This document shows positions 30,405 to 40,620 of a DNA stretch of 64,000 nucleotides, piece by piece. Source of the stretch: Burkholderiaceae bacterium (lineage in GTDB: Bacteria > Pseudomonadota > Gammaproteobacteria > Burkholderiales > Burkholderiaceae_C); the NCBI GenBank assembly GCA_030695205.1, contig JAUYTN010000042.1, forward strand, positions 62,001 through 126,000, given 5' to 3'. The notes under the pieces are model-generated. The model saw nothing but the letters and a program-made list of their open reading frames with translations. It was not told the DNA's origin and searched no databases. Numbering within the stretch: the first letter of the stretch is position 1; every line of letters starts with the position of its first letter. Both the position numbers and the translations under genes were made by a program.

Positions 30405-33400
30405 ATGAACACCCACGTCAATATTTTTGTCTGGAACGACCACTTCAACACCGGTCTTCCGGCTGTCGATGCCCAGCACCGCCAACTGCTGGCCATGCTC
30501 AACGAGCTGGCCAGTCGCCTGGTGTTTGCGCCCGATGGCCCTGGTTTACAGCACATCCTGCAGGAGCTGACCGAGTACGCCACCCACCACTTCCGCGATG
30601 AAGAAGCGATCTGGGCCCAATACCTGCCCCAGGACCCGCTGGAGGTCGCGCACAGAGCCAGCCACAGCCAGTTCTTTGACCAGATTGCGCAACTGAAACA
30701 GGAGCTGCAAAGCCGCCCCTTGGCAGAACTGGCCGAAACCCTGCTGGGTTTTCTGGCCCGGTGGCTGGTGTCGCACATCCTTGGAGCTGACCGACACCTC
30801 GCCCACTTGGTCACCGGACTGCAGCAGGGGCTTGACATGGCCGCCGCCAAGGAACTCGCGGCGCAACAGGTGGCCACCTCCGCCCAATCGCTGATCGACA
30901 TCATTCTGTCGGTCTATGGGGCATTGGCCACCCACACCCCACGCCTGATGCGCGAGGTCCACGAGCACGAATTGGCTGCTGCCGCCCTGCAAGCCAGTGA
31001 AGCCCGCATGCGCGACCTGTTTGACAAGGCACCGCTGGCTTACCAGTCGCTGGACATGGGGGGCCACATCCTGGAAGTGAACGCCGTCTGGCAGGCCCAG
31101 ATGGGCTACACCCGACACGAGGTGATGGGTAGGTTCATCGGTGACTTCATCGCCGACACCTCGCAAGAGACCCTGGCCTGCGAATTCCCCCGGTTTCAGT
31201 CCACCGGGCTCACCGACGGCCCGGTGTTTGAAATGGTGCGCAAAGACGGCAGCCGGTTTCTGTGGCAGGTGAACGGCCGCATCGCCCGCGACGAGCAGGG
31301 CAATGCCTTGCACACCCACTGCCTGCTCACCGACATCACCGAGCGCCAGCAGATGGAAGCGGCCCTTGCCCAGGAGCGCCACACCCTCAAAAGCCTGATC
31401 AAGACCATTCCCGATCTGGTCTGGCTCAAAGACCCGAACGGGGTTTACCTGGCCTGCAACCCTCGGTTTGAGCAGCTCTACGGCGCCAGTGAGGCCGAGA
31501 TTGTGGGCAAGACCGATGCCGACTTCGTCTCGCCCGAGCTGGCCGAGTTCTTCCGGACTCACGACCAGCTGGCCGTGTCAAAAGGAGGACCCACCGTCAA
31601 CGACGAGTGGCTGACCTTTGCCAGTGACGGCCACAGCGAATGGGTGGAAACCACCAAAACCCCCATGTTCGACACCCAGGGGAACCTGATGGGGGTGCTG
31701 GGCATAGGCCGCGACATGACCGAGCGCCAGCGCAGCGCGCATGAACTGCAGCGACGGGAGCAGTACCTGCGGGCGGTGCTGGACAACTTCCCCTTCCTCA
31801 TCTGGCTCAAGGACAGCGACAACCGCTACCTGGCGGTCAACCAGGCCTTTGCCCACGCCAGTGGGGCCAGCCACCCCGAAGAGCTGGCGGGCAAATCGGA
31901 CCTCGACATCTGGCCCACCGCCCTGGCCAACGCCTACCGGCGCGACGACGACGAGGTGCTGCAATCCGGCTTGCCCAAAACCATGGAAGAACCGATAGAC
32001 GGTCCCGGGCAAAAGGGTTGGGTGGAAACCTACAAATCCCCCGTGCGCATCGATCAGCAAGTGATTGGCACCGTGGGCTATGCCCGCGACATCACCGAGC
32101 GCAAAACCGCCGAGGAAAAGCTGCTGCTGGCCGCCAGCGTGTTCACCCACGCGCTGGAGGGCATCATGATCACCACCGCAGAAGGCGTGGTGCTCGAAGT
32201 CAACGACTCCTTCAGCCGCATCACCGGCTACAGCCGCGCAGAAGTCACCGGCCAGCACACCCGCATGCTCAGTTCCGGGCGCCAGGGCAAAGAGTTCTAT
32301 GCCCAGATGTGGCAGTCCCTGACCACCCAAGGCCGCTGGAGCGGAGAAATCTGGAACCGGCGCAAAAGCGGTGAGGTGTACGCCGAAATGCTCACCATCA
32401 GCGCCGTGCGCAACACCGCCGGGCTGGTCATGCGCTACGTCGCCCTGTTCTCCGACATCTCCAAACAAAAGGAGCACGAACACCGCCTGGAGCACATCGC
32501 CCACTACGACGCCCTCACCGGACTGCCCAACCGTGTGCTGCTGGCCGACCGGCTGCGCCAATCCATGGCCCAAGCCGTGCGTCGCAGCCAGCAGTTGGGC
32601 CTGGTGTTCCTGGACCTCGACGGCTTCAAGGCCGTCAACGACGAGCACGGCCACGACATGGGCGACCAGCTGCTGATGGCCGTGGCCACCCGGATGCAAC
32701 AGGCCCTGCGCGACGGCGACACCCTGGCGCGTTTGGGGGGCGATGAATTCGTGGCGGTCCTGGGCGACCTGGCTGACGCCGAAGCCGCCGCCCCGGTGCT
32801 GGAGCGCTTGCGCGTGGCCGCCGCCCAGCCCTTTGTGATCAAGGGGCGCAGCCTGCAGGTCTCGGCCAGCCTGGGCGTGGCCTTTTACCCACAGCGCACC
32901 GACATGGATGCCGAGCAGCTGCTGCGCCAGGCCGACCAGGCCATGTACCAGGCCAAAGTGGCGGGCAAGAACCGCTGCCATGTGTTCGATGACGAACAAG
33001 ACCGCATCGTCCGTGGCCACCACGAGGGCCTGGAGGCCATTCGCCAGGGGCTGTTGGACCAGGCCTTCGAGCTGTACTACCAGCCCAAGGTGAACATGCG
33101 CACGGGCGCGCTGGTGGGTGCGGAAGCGCTGATCCGCTGGCACCATCCCGAGCGGGGGCTGTTGTTGCCGGGGGAGTTCTTGCCTCTGCTGCACAACAGT
33201 GAGTTGAGCATTGAGCTGGGTGAGTGGGTGCTGAACACTGCCATGGCCCAGGTCGGGCACTGGAAGTCGCAGGGGCTGCAGGTGCCAGTGAGCGTAAACA
33301 TCGACGCACAGCACCTGCAGCGGCCCAACTTCGTGGCGCGCCTGAAGGCCTTGCTAACGGGCCACCCGCAGGTGGGGCCGGGCGACCTGGAGCTGGAGAT

Positions 33401-34163
33401 TCTGGAGACCAGGGCACTGGATGACATCGCCCGGGTCTCGCAGCTGATGGACGACTGCCGCAACATCGGGGTGGGCTTTTCTCTGGACGACTTTGGCACC
33501 GGCCACTCGTCGCTGACCTATCTGCGTCGCCTGCCGGCAGCGCTGCTCAAGATTGACCAAAGTTTTGTGCGCAACATGCTGGACGACCCGAAGGACATGG
33601 CGATTTTGGAGGGTGTGCTCGGGCTGGCACAGGCGTTTCGCATGCAGGCGATTGCCGAAGGGGTAGAGACCGTGGCACACGGGGAGTTTTTGCTGCGCCT
33701 GGGCTGTGACTGGGGCCAGGGCTATGCGATTGCGCGGCCCATGCCCGCCCACGCACTGGCAGACTTTGCGGCAAAGTGGCGGCCCGAGCCAAGCTGGAAA
33801 GATCTGCGCATGACCCAGCGTGAGGATTTGCCTTTGTTGACCGGTGTGGTGGAGATGCGGTCCTGGGTCACCCTGCTGGAAACCCACTTGGCCGACCGGT
33901 CCTCGGTGCCGCCAGAACTGGACGCCAACACCTGCGAGTTTGGCCGCTGGCTGCGCCATCAAGGGCGCGAGCGACACGGATCGCATGCGGGCTACACCCA
34001 GGTGGACACACTCCACCAGACCATCCACCGGCAAGCGCAGGCCATGGTGAACCTGCGCGCACAGGGTCAAGCGGACGCAGCCCAGGCCCTGCTGCCCGAC
34101 CTGTACGCCACCCGCCAGGAACTGACGGCCCAGATGCTGAGCCTGCTGAACAACGGCACCTGA
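30405..34163 (+). CDS. Hemerythrin-PAS-GGDEF-EAL protein with C-terminal CZB-like domain
   Basis: A 1252-residue cytoplasmic c-di-GMP enzyme. The N-terminal hemerythrin (1-140) has the iron ligand pattern: DAQHRQLL, YATHHFRDEE, HRASH, SHILGAD. Four PAS domains follow near 203, 326, 452 and 574. GGDEF is at ~778 with I-site RDGD five residues before it. The EAL domain starts ~900 with AEALIRW, LDDFGTGHSS, KIDQSF and AEGVET, all intact. The last ~105 residues resemble a chemoreceptor zinc-binding domain (CEFGRWL, then HQTIH); the first His ligand is unclear. Oxygen or redox sensing is likely. The ATG at 30405 begins the hemerythrin fold. Confidence 0.9.
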   Translation: MNTHVNIFVWNDHFNTGLPAVDAQHRQLLAMLNELASRLVFAPDGPGLQHILQELTEYATHHFRDEEAIWAQYLPQDPLEVAHRASHSQFFDQIAQLKQELQSRPLAELAETLLGFLARWLVSHILGADRHLAHLVTGLQQGLDMAAAKELAAQQVATSAQSLIDIILSVYGALATHTPRLMREVHEHELAAAALQASEARMRDLFDKAPLAYQSLDMGGHILEVNAVWQAQMGYTRHEVMGRFIGDFIADTSQETLACEFPRFQSTGLTDGPVFEMVRKDGSRFLWQVNGRIARDEQGNALHTHCLLTDITERQQMEAALAQERHTLKSLIKTIPDLVWLKDPNGVYLACNPRFEQLYGASEAEIVGKTDADFVSPELAEFFRTHDQLAVSKGGPTVNDEWLTFASDGHSEWVETTKTPMFDTQGNLMGVLGIGRDMTERQRSAHELQRREQYLRAVLDNFPFLIWLKDSDNRYLAVNQAFAHASGASHPEELAGKSDLDIWPTALANAYRRDDDEVLQSGLPKTMEEPIDGPGQKGWVETYKSPVRIDQQVIGTVGYARDITERKTAEEKLLLAASVFTHALEGIMITTAEGVVLEVNDSFSRITGYSRAEVTGQHTRMLSSGRQGKEFYAQMWQSLTTQGRWSGEIWNRRKSGEVYAEMLTISAVRNTAGLVMRYVALFSDISKQKEHEHRLEHIAHYDALTGLPNRVLLADRLRQSMAQAVRRSQQLGLVFLDLDGFKAVNDEHGHDMGDQLLMAVATRMQQALRDGDTLARLGGDEFVAVLGDLADAEAAAPVLERLRVAAAQPFVIKGRSLQVSASLGVAFYPQRTDMDAEQLLRQADQAMYQAKVAGKNRCHVFDDEQDRIVRGHHEGLEAIRQGLLDQAFELYYQPKVNMRTGALVGAEALIRWHHPERGLLLPGEFLPLLHNSELSIELGEWVLNTAMAQVGHWKSQGLQVPVSVNIDAQHLQRPNFVARLKALLTGHPQVGPGDLELEILETRALDDIARVSQLMDDCRNIGVGFSLDDFGTGHSSLTYLRRLPAALLKIDQSFVRNMLDDPKDMAILEGVLGLAQAFRMQAIAEGVETVAHGEFLLRLGCDWGQGYAIARPMPAHALADFAAKWRPEPSWKDLRMTQREDLPLLTGVVEMRSWVTLLETHLADRSSVPPELDANTCEFGRWLRHQGRERHGSHAGYTQVDTLHQTIHRQAQAMVNLRAQGQADAAQALLPDLYATRQELTAQMLSLLNNGT

Positions 34164-34271
34164 ACCGCCAGCCCCCCCGTCCATCCACCCGGTATTTCGC
34201 CCCACAGGGCAAGACTGGCATGATCGGCGGTTTGGTTTTTATATCCACGGCCTCCAGTGCCCAGCAGATCC

Positions 34272-35201
34272 ATGAGCGACACAGCCTCCCACCCCGCCGA
34301 CCTCCAACCCACTGCCGCACCCGCCCAGCCCCCCCAGACGGCACCGTCCGATGCCTCGCCACCCGCCACCCAATCGGCTGAGCGCACGGACCGCCCCGCC
34401 CCCCGTGGCCGCAACAACAACGGCAACCGCCATGGCGCGCGCGGCAGGGGCAAACAGGGCCAGGCGCCCCAGTCCCCACAGCCGCCCAAAGGCCCTTCCC
34501 ACCCGGTGCTCAAGCAACTGGCCGAGCTGGAACCCACGCTGTTTGGGGCGAACGCGCTGCCACTGAAGCGCGGCATCTTCCACGACCTGATGGCGGCACA
34601 TCCCGATGCGTTCGAGAAAGACGCCCTCAAAACCGCCCTGGGCCTGTACACCCGCTCCACCCGCTACCTGCTGGCCATGGCCTCGGGCCAGGCGCGCCAC
34701 AACCTGGCGGGTGAGGCCGTGGAAGCCGTCGCCCCCGAGCACCGCTACCACTCGCTGCTGGAGACCTTCCGCCGCCGCCACGCCCGCACCGGCGAGGACG
34801 TGCGCCAGCAGGTGTACACCCACATCCTGAAAGCAGCAGAAGACTCTGCCCTGCCCCCCGGCGACTACGCCGCCCTGGTGCGCGGCAAAGACGAAGCGGC
34901 CAACGACATTCTGGATGCCGCCATGGCCGAACTGGGCAGCCGCCTGGCCCGCGAGCAGGCCCTGCTGCGCGCCTTTGAAGCCAGTGGCCAAAGCGTGAAC
35001 GCCTTTGCCGACGCCTACGGCCTGCACCCCATCGAGGCCGCCGCCACGCTGCAGCGCGCCCAGGCGCGTGTGCAAGCCATGGCAGCGGCCGCAGCGCAGG
35101 CCGAGGCGAAGGCCAAAGCCGACGCCGAGGCCGAAGCTGAGGCGGATCCAGCCGTCACCAATGGCAACGAACCCGAGCAGACGGGCCCCAGCACCGTTTG
35201 A
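34272..35201 (+). CDS. ProQ/FinO domain RNA-binding protein
   Basis: A 309-residue protein. Residues 1-80 are a disordered Pro/Ala-rich and basic tail (RPAPRGRNNNGNRHGARGRG). The ProQ/FinO fold spans ~84-195 with FGANALPLKRGIFHDLMA and LYTRSTRYLLAMASGQARHN. The C-terminal third is helical and Ala/Glu-rich, ending in an AEAKAKADAEAEAEAD stretch. ProQ-type proteins bind structured RNAs and act as sRNA chaperones. It overlaps the nuclease gene by four bases (TTGA). The ATG at 34272 is chosen; an ATG at 34257 is five codons earlier. Confidence 0.88.
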   Translation: MSDTASHPADLQPTAAPAQPPQTAPSDASPPATQSAERTDRPAPRGRNNNGNRHGARGRGKQGQAPQSPQPPKGPSHPVLKQLAELEPTLFGANALPLKRGIFHDLMAAHPDAFEKDALKTALGLYTRSTRYLLAMASGQARHNLAGEAVEAVAPEHRYHSLLETFRRRHARTGEDVRQQVYTHILKAAEDSALPPGDYAALVRGKDEAANDILDAAMAELGSRLAREQALLRAFEASGQSVNAFADAYGLHPIEAAATLQRAQARVQAMAAAAAQAEAKAKADAEAEAEADPAVTNGNEPEQTGPSTV

Positions 35202-35707
35202 GCGAGCGCAAACTCATCGCCCTGGTTGTGGGGGTGATCACCAGCCTGCTGGCTGGGTGGCTGGGCTTTGACACCACCAGCAGCGTCACTCCAGATCGCC
35301 TGCAGGGCCGGGTGATTGCCGTCGCGGATGGCGACACCCTCACCCTGCTGGTGGGTGTGCAAGAGCACCGCATTCGCCTGGGCGGCATAGACGCCCCCGA
35401 AAGCGACCAAGCCCATGGCACCCGCAGCCGGGCCGCCCTGGCCTCGCTGTGTCTGGGCCGCCAGGCCGACATCGCGGTGGACGACCGCGACCGCTATGGC
35501 CGCACCGTGGGCCAGGTGCGCTGCGGCGACACCGATGTGAACGCCGAACTGGTCAGGCGCGGCGATGCCTGGGTGTACCGCACCCACAACCAGCGCCCCG
35601 AATTGGAAGACATGGAGCGCAACGCCAAGGCCAGCGGCCGTGGGCTGTGGTCACAGCCGCGCCCCACCCCGCCGTGGGAGTGGCGGCGAGACACCAGCAG
35701 AAGATAA
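35198..35707 (+). CDS. Staphylococcal-nuclease-like (TNase) protein
   Basis: A 169-residue protein with an N-terminal membrane anchor or signal (LIALVVGVITSLLAGWLGF), then the SNase barrel: VIAVADGDTLTLL, IRLGGIDAPESDQ near residue 67, and DDRDRYGRTVGQV near 95. Catalytic-type Arg, Asp and Glu residues are in place. These enzymes cut DNA or RNA, usually outside the cytoplasm. It starts with TTG that overlaps the stop of the ProQ-like gene, so translation is coupled. Confidence 0.88.
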   Translation: MSERKLIALVVGVITSLLAGWLGFDTTSSVTPDRLQGRVIAVADGDTLTLLVGVQEHRIRLGGIDAPESDQAHGTRSRAALASLCLGRQADIAVDDRDRYGRTVGQVRCGDTDVNAELVRRGDAWVYRTHNQRPELEDMERNAKASGRGLWSQPRPTPPWEWRRDTSRR

Positions 35708-35764
35708 AAATAATAGCAAACTATTTATTAAATATAAGCGAAAAACTGGTATTTTATATAAAAT
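35703..35764. repeat. AT-rich interspersed repeat, copy d
   Basis: AATAATAGCAAACTATTTAT then TATAAGCG and GGTATTTTATATAAAATT. It fills the gap between two convergent genes, where it may also act as a terminator. Confidence 0.6.
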
Positions 35765-36757
35765 TTAGCTGCCACCTGGCTGCAACTGCCGCACCCGGTT
35801 GATGGCCATGGCAGCCGCGGCTGTGCGGGTCTCCACCCCCAGCTTGGGCAAGATGCGCTCCAGGTGCTTTTTGACGGTGGCCGGGCTGGCCCCCACGATG
35901 TCGGCGATGTCGCGGTTGATCTTGCCCTGCACCACCCAGTACAGCACCTCGGCCTCGCGCGCAGTCAGGCCAAACGCCTGCACCAGCGCCTCGATCACGC
36001 TGGTGTCGTTGCTCTCTTGCATGACCACCAGCCAGTCGCCATCGCCCTCACCTTCTCCAACCTGGCTGTGCAGCCGGAAGTGGAGGCGGCGCGGCCCCTG
36101 CGGCAGCGTCAGCCGTGGCGGCTCCACCCCCTGCCAGGCACCGTGGGCATGTTGGCTGGCCACGCGCTCCAGCCACTGCAGTACCGGCTCGGGTGTGATG
36201 GGGCTTTGGGTGCCGCAGTAACGCAACAGCAACTCGCGGGCCAGCGGGGTTTCCCACAGCAGACGGCCGTCGGTGGTGCGCACGGTGATGGTGGCGTAGC
36301 CAAACGCATCCAGCGCATTGCGGGCCTGGTGGCGCTCGCGCGCGCCCTGGCTGGCCTTTTGCGCGGTGTGGATGTGCACACCCATGCGCGCCATGACCTC
36401 GCGCGGCTTGACCGGTTTGGTCACATAGTCCACCCCGCCTGCGGCCAATGCTGCCTCCAGGTGCTCGGTGTCCGTCAGCCCCGTCATGAACAGAATGGGA
36501 ATGTGGGCGGTGGCCGGGTCGGCTTTCAGGCGGCGGGCCACCTCGAAGCCATCCATGCCGGGCATGACGGCATCCAGCAGCACCACGTCGGGCAGGGCCT
36601 GCCGGGCGCGGCGCAGAGCGCTTTCACCGTCCAGGGCCACCAGCACGGTGTAGCCAGCGTCGTCCAGCGCGTCGTGGAGCATGGCCACGTTGTCGGGCAC
36701 GTCGTCCACCAGCAGCACGACGGTGGAGGGACGGGATAAGTCAGCGGTCGGTGTCAT
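35765..36757 (-). CDS. Response regulator with receiver and LuxR-type HTH
   Basis: A 330-residue regulator. The receiver (~10-130) has LLVDDVPDN, the phosphorylated Asp in VVLLDAVMPGMDG, and the Lys in VTKPVKP. A middle PAS-like region separates it from the C-terminal LuxR helix-turn-helix (GLTAREAEVLYWVVQGKINR near 265). It lies 60 bases after the permease-kinase gene on the same strand and is its obvious phosphotransfer partner. A start at 36799 is possible and shortens that gap. Confidence 0.9.
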   Translation of the reverse strand: MTPTADLSRPSTVVLLVDDVPDNVAMLHDALDDAGYTVLVALDGESALRRARQALPDVVLLDAVMPGMDGFEVARRLKADPATAHIPILFMTGLTDTEHLEAALAAGGVDYVTKPVKPREVMARMGVHIHTAQKASQGARERHQARNALDAFGYATITVRTTDGRLLWETPLARELLLRYCGTQSPITPEPVLQWLERVASQHAHGAWQGVEPPRLTLPQGPRRLHFRLHSQVGEGEGDGDWLVVMQESNDTSVIEALVQAFGLTAREAEVLYWVVQGKINRDIADIVGASPATVKKHLERILPKLGVETRTAAAAMAINRVRQLQPGGS

Positions 36758-36817
36758 GGTCGGGGGCACGGTCAAGGCGGGGGTCAAGGCAGAGGTCAAG
36801 GCGGGGTCGAGGCGGCG

Positions 36818-39800
36818 TCACGCAGGCAGGCCACGAGGCGGTGGGGTTGGGTCATCGGTCAGCCAGCGCTCCAGGGCGTCGAGCTGGAACTCCCGCAGCA
36901 TGTCGCGGGCCTGCGCCACAAAAGGCGCACACCCAGGCTGTGCCTGCAACAGCAGGGCCAGGTGCCGCTCGACGCCGCGCACATGGCCCAGGCGCAGGCT
37001 GTGCAGCAAGGCCTCGCGGGTGGTGGCATCGGGCAGGCAGCGCAGCAGCGACTGGGCGGCCTGCCCCGGCACTGTGGTGTTGGCACCACCAAGGGATGGC
37101 ACTGCCGCAGCGGCCAGGCCACCACTGCCGTGTACCCAGTTCAGGCCCAGGCGGCGACCCAGCCAGTCGAGCAGGTCGTCGCGCCGCACCGGCTTGACGA
37201 AAAAGTCCGCCGGGGTGATGCCCACGTCGTTGTCCAGCACCTGGTCAAAGGCGTTGGCCGAGACAATGGCACAGGACACGCCGCCGTCGGCGTCGCGCAG
37301 GCCCATGGCTGCCATGCGCCGCAGGGTTTCCCAGCCGTCAATACCAGGCATGGCCAGGTCCATGAACACCGCACGGGGGCGGTAGCCGTTGGCCAGCAGG
37401 CGCAAGGCGTCGTGACCGCTGGTGGCCAGCAGCACCTCAAAGCCCAGGGGGCTGAGCCAGCGCTGCAGCAGCTCGCGGTCGGACTCCTCGTTGTCCACCA
37501 CCAGCACCGGCACACGCGGTCCCCGGTAGCCCGTGCGGGGCTGCTTGCCCCGTCCGGCTGTCGCAGCTGCCACCGCCACACCGCTTTGCCCGCCAGCGCG
37601 GCTGTCTCCACCCTCACCCGCGCCCGGTCCCGGTCCCGGTCCTGGCGGGGCCGAGCGGCCCCAGCTGTCTTCGTGCACCTCGGGCAGAAACAGCCGCACC
37701 TTGAACGTGGTGCCCTGCCCCGGCTGGCTGCTCACGGTCAGCTCGCCGCCCATCAGGTCGGTCAGCATCTTGGCAATGGTCAGGCCCAGGCCTGTGCCCT
37801 GGGCCTGACCTGCGGCGGTACTGCCCCGGGCAAAAGGCTCGAACACCCGCTCGATCTCCTGCGCTGACATGCCGGGGCCGGAATCCACCACCTCGAACTG
37901 CGCCATCTCGCGGGCATGGGACACCCGCAGCACCACCCGCCCCCGCTGGGTGAACTTGACGGCATTGCCCAGCAGGTTGATGAGGATCTGGCGCAGGCGC
38001 TTTTCATCGGCGCGCACCGTGGCGGGTAGCCGGGTGCTGGCCTCGAACGCAAAGGCCAGGCCTTTGGCCCGGGCCTGAAGCTCAAACAGGCTGGCCATTT
38101 CCTGCAGGCCATCGGCAAAAGCCATGGGCCGGGTATCGAGCGTGAGCTTGCCCGACTCGATGCGGGCAATGTCCAACGTGCCCTCGATGAGCGACAGCAA
38201 ATGCTCGCCCCCCCGGTGGATGACCTTGATGGCCTGCGCACGGTGCGGGGCCATATCGCCGCTGTCGCCTTGCCCGTCACGCACCTCTTCGTGCAGCATC
38301 TGGGCATACCCCAGAATGCTGTTGAGCGGCGTGCGCAGTTCATGGCTGATGGTGCTGATGTAGCGGGTCTTGGCCTGGTTGGCCTGCTCGGCCACCACCC
38401 TGGCGTGGTCTGCCGCCTCGCGGGCGAGGTCAGCGGCTTCGCGGGCCTGTTGCAGCTGCTCATCGGTGCGGCGGTGGGAGGCAATTTCCTGCATCAGCAG
38501 CTCGGTCTGGCGGTTGGACTCCTGCTGCGCCACCTCCCGGCTCTGGTGGGCCAGCACCAGCCACCAGGCCACCAGGCCCAGCACCAGCAGCAGCGCCGCA
38601 TACACCTGGGCAAAGCCGCGCACCTCCTGGCGGTACAACAGGCCCAGCAGAGCAGCCAGCAGCGGGGCCATGACGGCCATGAGCAGGATGTAGTGCGCCA
38701 GCCCCGCATCCAGGTAGGGCCACATGCGCCTGGGCATGACCCGGCGCAGCACCGCAGACCACTGCACCGACAGCCGGGCCTGGGGCTTGCACAGGTCGCC
38801 GCATCGGGCATCCAGCGTGCAGCACAGCGAGCAAATGGCCCCCTGGTAGGCGGGGCAATGCGCCATGTCCGGCCCCTCGTACGCCCGCTCGCAAATCACG
38901 CAGCGCTGCAGGCGGTGGCCGAGGTAAGCGCCGCCAGCCACGTCAGCCCCCCCGGGGGGCAGCGCAGCGCCGTCAGGCGCAAGTGTGGGGGCTTCAGGCT
39001 CTCTTGCGATGTAGTAGCGCCCCCCCGTGGCCCAGGCCAGCAGCGGCGACACCAGCAGCGCCGTGACCAGCGCAATCAGCGCCGAGAACGCCTGCGCCAG
39101 CGGGCCCAGCAAGCCCAGGTGCGCCACAAACGACAGCGCCGAGGCCGCCACCATCGCCCCCACCCCCACGGGGTTGATGTCGTACAGGTGCGCCCGCTTG
39201 AACTCGATGCCCTTCGGTGACAACCCGAGCGGCTTGTTGATGACCAGGTCGGCCACCACCGCCATGATCCAGGCAATGGCGATGTTGGAGTACAGCCCCA
39301 GCACCTGACCCAGGGCCTGGAACACATTCATTTCCATCAGCATCAGGGCAATGAGGGTGTTGAACACCACCCACACCACCCGCCCCGGGTGGCTATGGGT
39401 GAGGCGCGAGAAAAAGTTGCTCCACGCCAGCGAGCCCGCATAGGCGTTGGTGACGTTGATCTTGAGCTGACTCACCACCACAAACAGCGCGGTCGCCGCC
39501 ACCGCCCAGCCGTAGTGGCCAAACACGTATTCGTAGGCCGCCAGGTACATCTGGTTGGGGTCCACAGCCCGCTCGGGCGGCACCATATGGGTAATGGCCA
39601 GGTGCGCCAGCACCGCGCCGCCCAGCATCTTGGCCACGCCCAGCACCACCCAGCCCGGCCCACCCATGACCACCGCCGCCCACCACCCCACCCGAGAACG
39701 CCGACCTTGACCCGGCCCGCCCGGTACCGGTGCGGGCATGAAGCGCAAATAGTCCGCCTGCTCCCCCATTTGGGTGATGAGCGCGATGCCCACCGTCAAA

Positions 39801-40522
39801 GCAGCACCAAACAGGTGCAAATCAAAGCCCGCACCGGCACCGTGCTCACCACCGTAGTGCATGACACGGGTGAACGCCTCGGGCTCATGCCACCACACCG
39901 CCACATACGGCACCACCAACAGCACCAGCCACACCGGCTGCGTCCATACCTGCAAGCGGCTGATGGCCGACACCCCGTGCGTAACCAGCGGCAGCACCAC
40001 CAGTGCGCACACCAGGTAGCCCCAGGCCGGTGGCAGGCCAAAGACCAGCTCCAGCGCATAGGCCATGACAGCCGCCTCCAGCGCAAAAAAAATGAACGTG
40101 AAGCTGGCGTAGATCAGCGAAGTGACGGTGGAGCCGATGTACCCAAACCCCGCCCCCCGGGTGAGCAGGTCCATGTCCACCCCATAGCGGGCGGCGTACA
40201 CACTGATGGGCAGGCCCGCCAGAAAAATGGTGATCCCGGTGGCCACTATGGCCCAAAACGCATTGACAAAGCCGTACTGCACCAGCAGCGTGGCGCCCAC
40301 GGCCTCCAGAATCAGAAAAGACGACGCACCGAAGGCTGTGTTGGCCACCCGCCAGGCCGACCAGCGTCTGAAACGCGATGGCGTAAAGCGAAGCGCATAG
40401 TCCTCCATGGTCTCGCTGGCCACCCAGGCGTTGTAGTCACGCCGCACCTTGATGATGCGCTGCACCGGTGGGGCTGGATGGGGGGCTGGCAGGTTCACCG
40501 CTGCACAGGGTGCAGCTTTCAT
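36818..40522 (-). CDS. NCS1-permease / histidine kinase / receiver fusion
   Basis: A 1234-residue sensor. Residues ~20-510 form an NCS1 (cytosine/allantoin/hydantoin-type) permease with about 12 membrane helices, starting [21 protein letters not shown] cysteine cluster follows at ~537-582 ([22 protein letters not shown]), then two or three helices and a coiled coil. The kinase core has [15 protein letters not shown] near 724, [10 protein letters not shown], and [12 protein letters not shown] receiver has [12 protein letters not shown] near 1054. It likely senses a nucleobase or ureide by a transporter-like domain and phosphorylates the LuxR-type regulator downstream. The ATG at 40522 or one 15 codons upstream is possible. 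Confidence 0.9.
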   Translation of the reverse strand: MKAAPCAAVNLPAPHPAPPVQRIIKVRRDYNAWVASETMEDYALRFTPSRFRRWSAWRVANTAFGASSFLILEAVGATLLVQYGFVNAFWAIVATGITIFLAGLPISVYAARYGVDMDLLTRGAGFGYIGSTVTSLIYASFTFIFFALEAAVMAYALELVFGLPPAWGYLVCALVVLPLVTHGVSAISRLQVWTQPVWLVLLVVPYVAVWWHEPEAFTRVMHYGGEHGAGAGFDLHLFGAALTVGIALITQMGEQADYLRFMPAPVPGGPGQGRRSRVGWWAAVVMGGPGWVVLGVAKMLGGAVLAHLAITHMVPPERAVDPNQMYLAAYEYVFGHYGWAVAATALFVVVSQLKINVTNAYAGSLAWSNFFSRLTHSHPGRVVWVVFNTLIALMLMEMNVFQALGQVLGLYSNIAIAWIMAVVADLVINKPLGLSPKGIEFKRAHLYDINPVGVGAMVAASALSFVAHLGLLGPLAQAFSALIALVTALLVSPLLAWATGGRYYIAREPEAPTLAPDGAALPPGGADVAGGAYLGHRLQRCVICERAYEGPDMAHCPAYQGAICSLCCTLDARCGDLCKPQARLSVQWSAVLRRVMPRRMWPYLDAGLAHYILLMAVMAPLLAALLGLLYRQEVRGFAQVYAALLLVLGLVAWWLVLAHQSREVAQQESNRQTELLMQEIASHRRTDEQLQQAREAADLAREAADHARVVAEQANQAKTRYISTISHELRTPLNSILGYAQMLHEEVRDGQGDSGDMAPHRAQAIKVIHRGGEHLLSLIEGTLDIARIESGKLTLDTRPMAFADGLQEMASLFELQARAKGLAFAFEASTRLPATVRADEKRLRQILINLLGNAVKFTQRGRVVLRVSHAREMAQFEVVDSGPGMSAQEIERVFEPFARGSTAAGQAQGTGLGLTIAKMLTDLMGGELTVSSQPGQGTTFKVRLFLPEVHEDSWGRSAPPGPGPGPGAGEGGDSRAGGQSGVAVAAATAGRGKQPRTGYRGPRVPVLVVDNEESDRELLQRWLSPLGFEVLLATSGHDALRLLANGYRPRAVFMDLAMPGIDGWETLRRMAAMGLRDADGGVSCAIVSANAFDQVLDNDVGITPADFFVKPVRRDDLLDWLGRRLGLNWVHGSGGLAAAAVPSLGGANTTVPGQAAQSLLRCLPDATTREALLHSLRLGHVRGVERHLALLLQAQPGCAPFVAQARDMLREFQLDALERWLTDDPTPPPRGLPA
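38945..38994. repeat. GC-rich repeat-like block inside the permease-kinase gene
   Basis: AGCCCCCCCGGGGGGCAGCG followed by GCGCAAGTGTGGGGGCTT. It is similar to the block in puuE and encodes the [16 protein letters not shown] linker between permease and cysteine cluster. Confidence 0.5.
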
Positions 40523-40620
40523 GCCAGTGGCGCACCTCCCGGGTTCTGCCACACTGCGCAAAGACACTCACCCACCCAGCGCGCTGTGGCCAAACTGCGG
40601 CCCAACCACCCCTGCCGACC

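Noticed and set aside
31578..33314. 578-codon open frame opposite the hemerythrin-GGDEF gene
   Set aside because: Shadow frame without family features.
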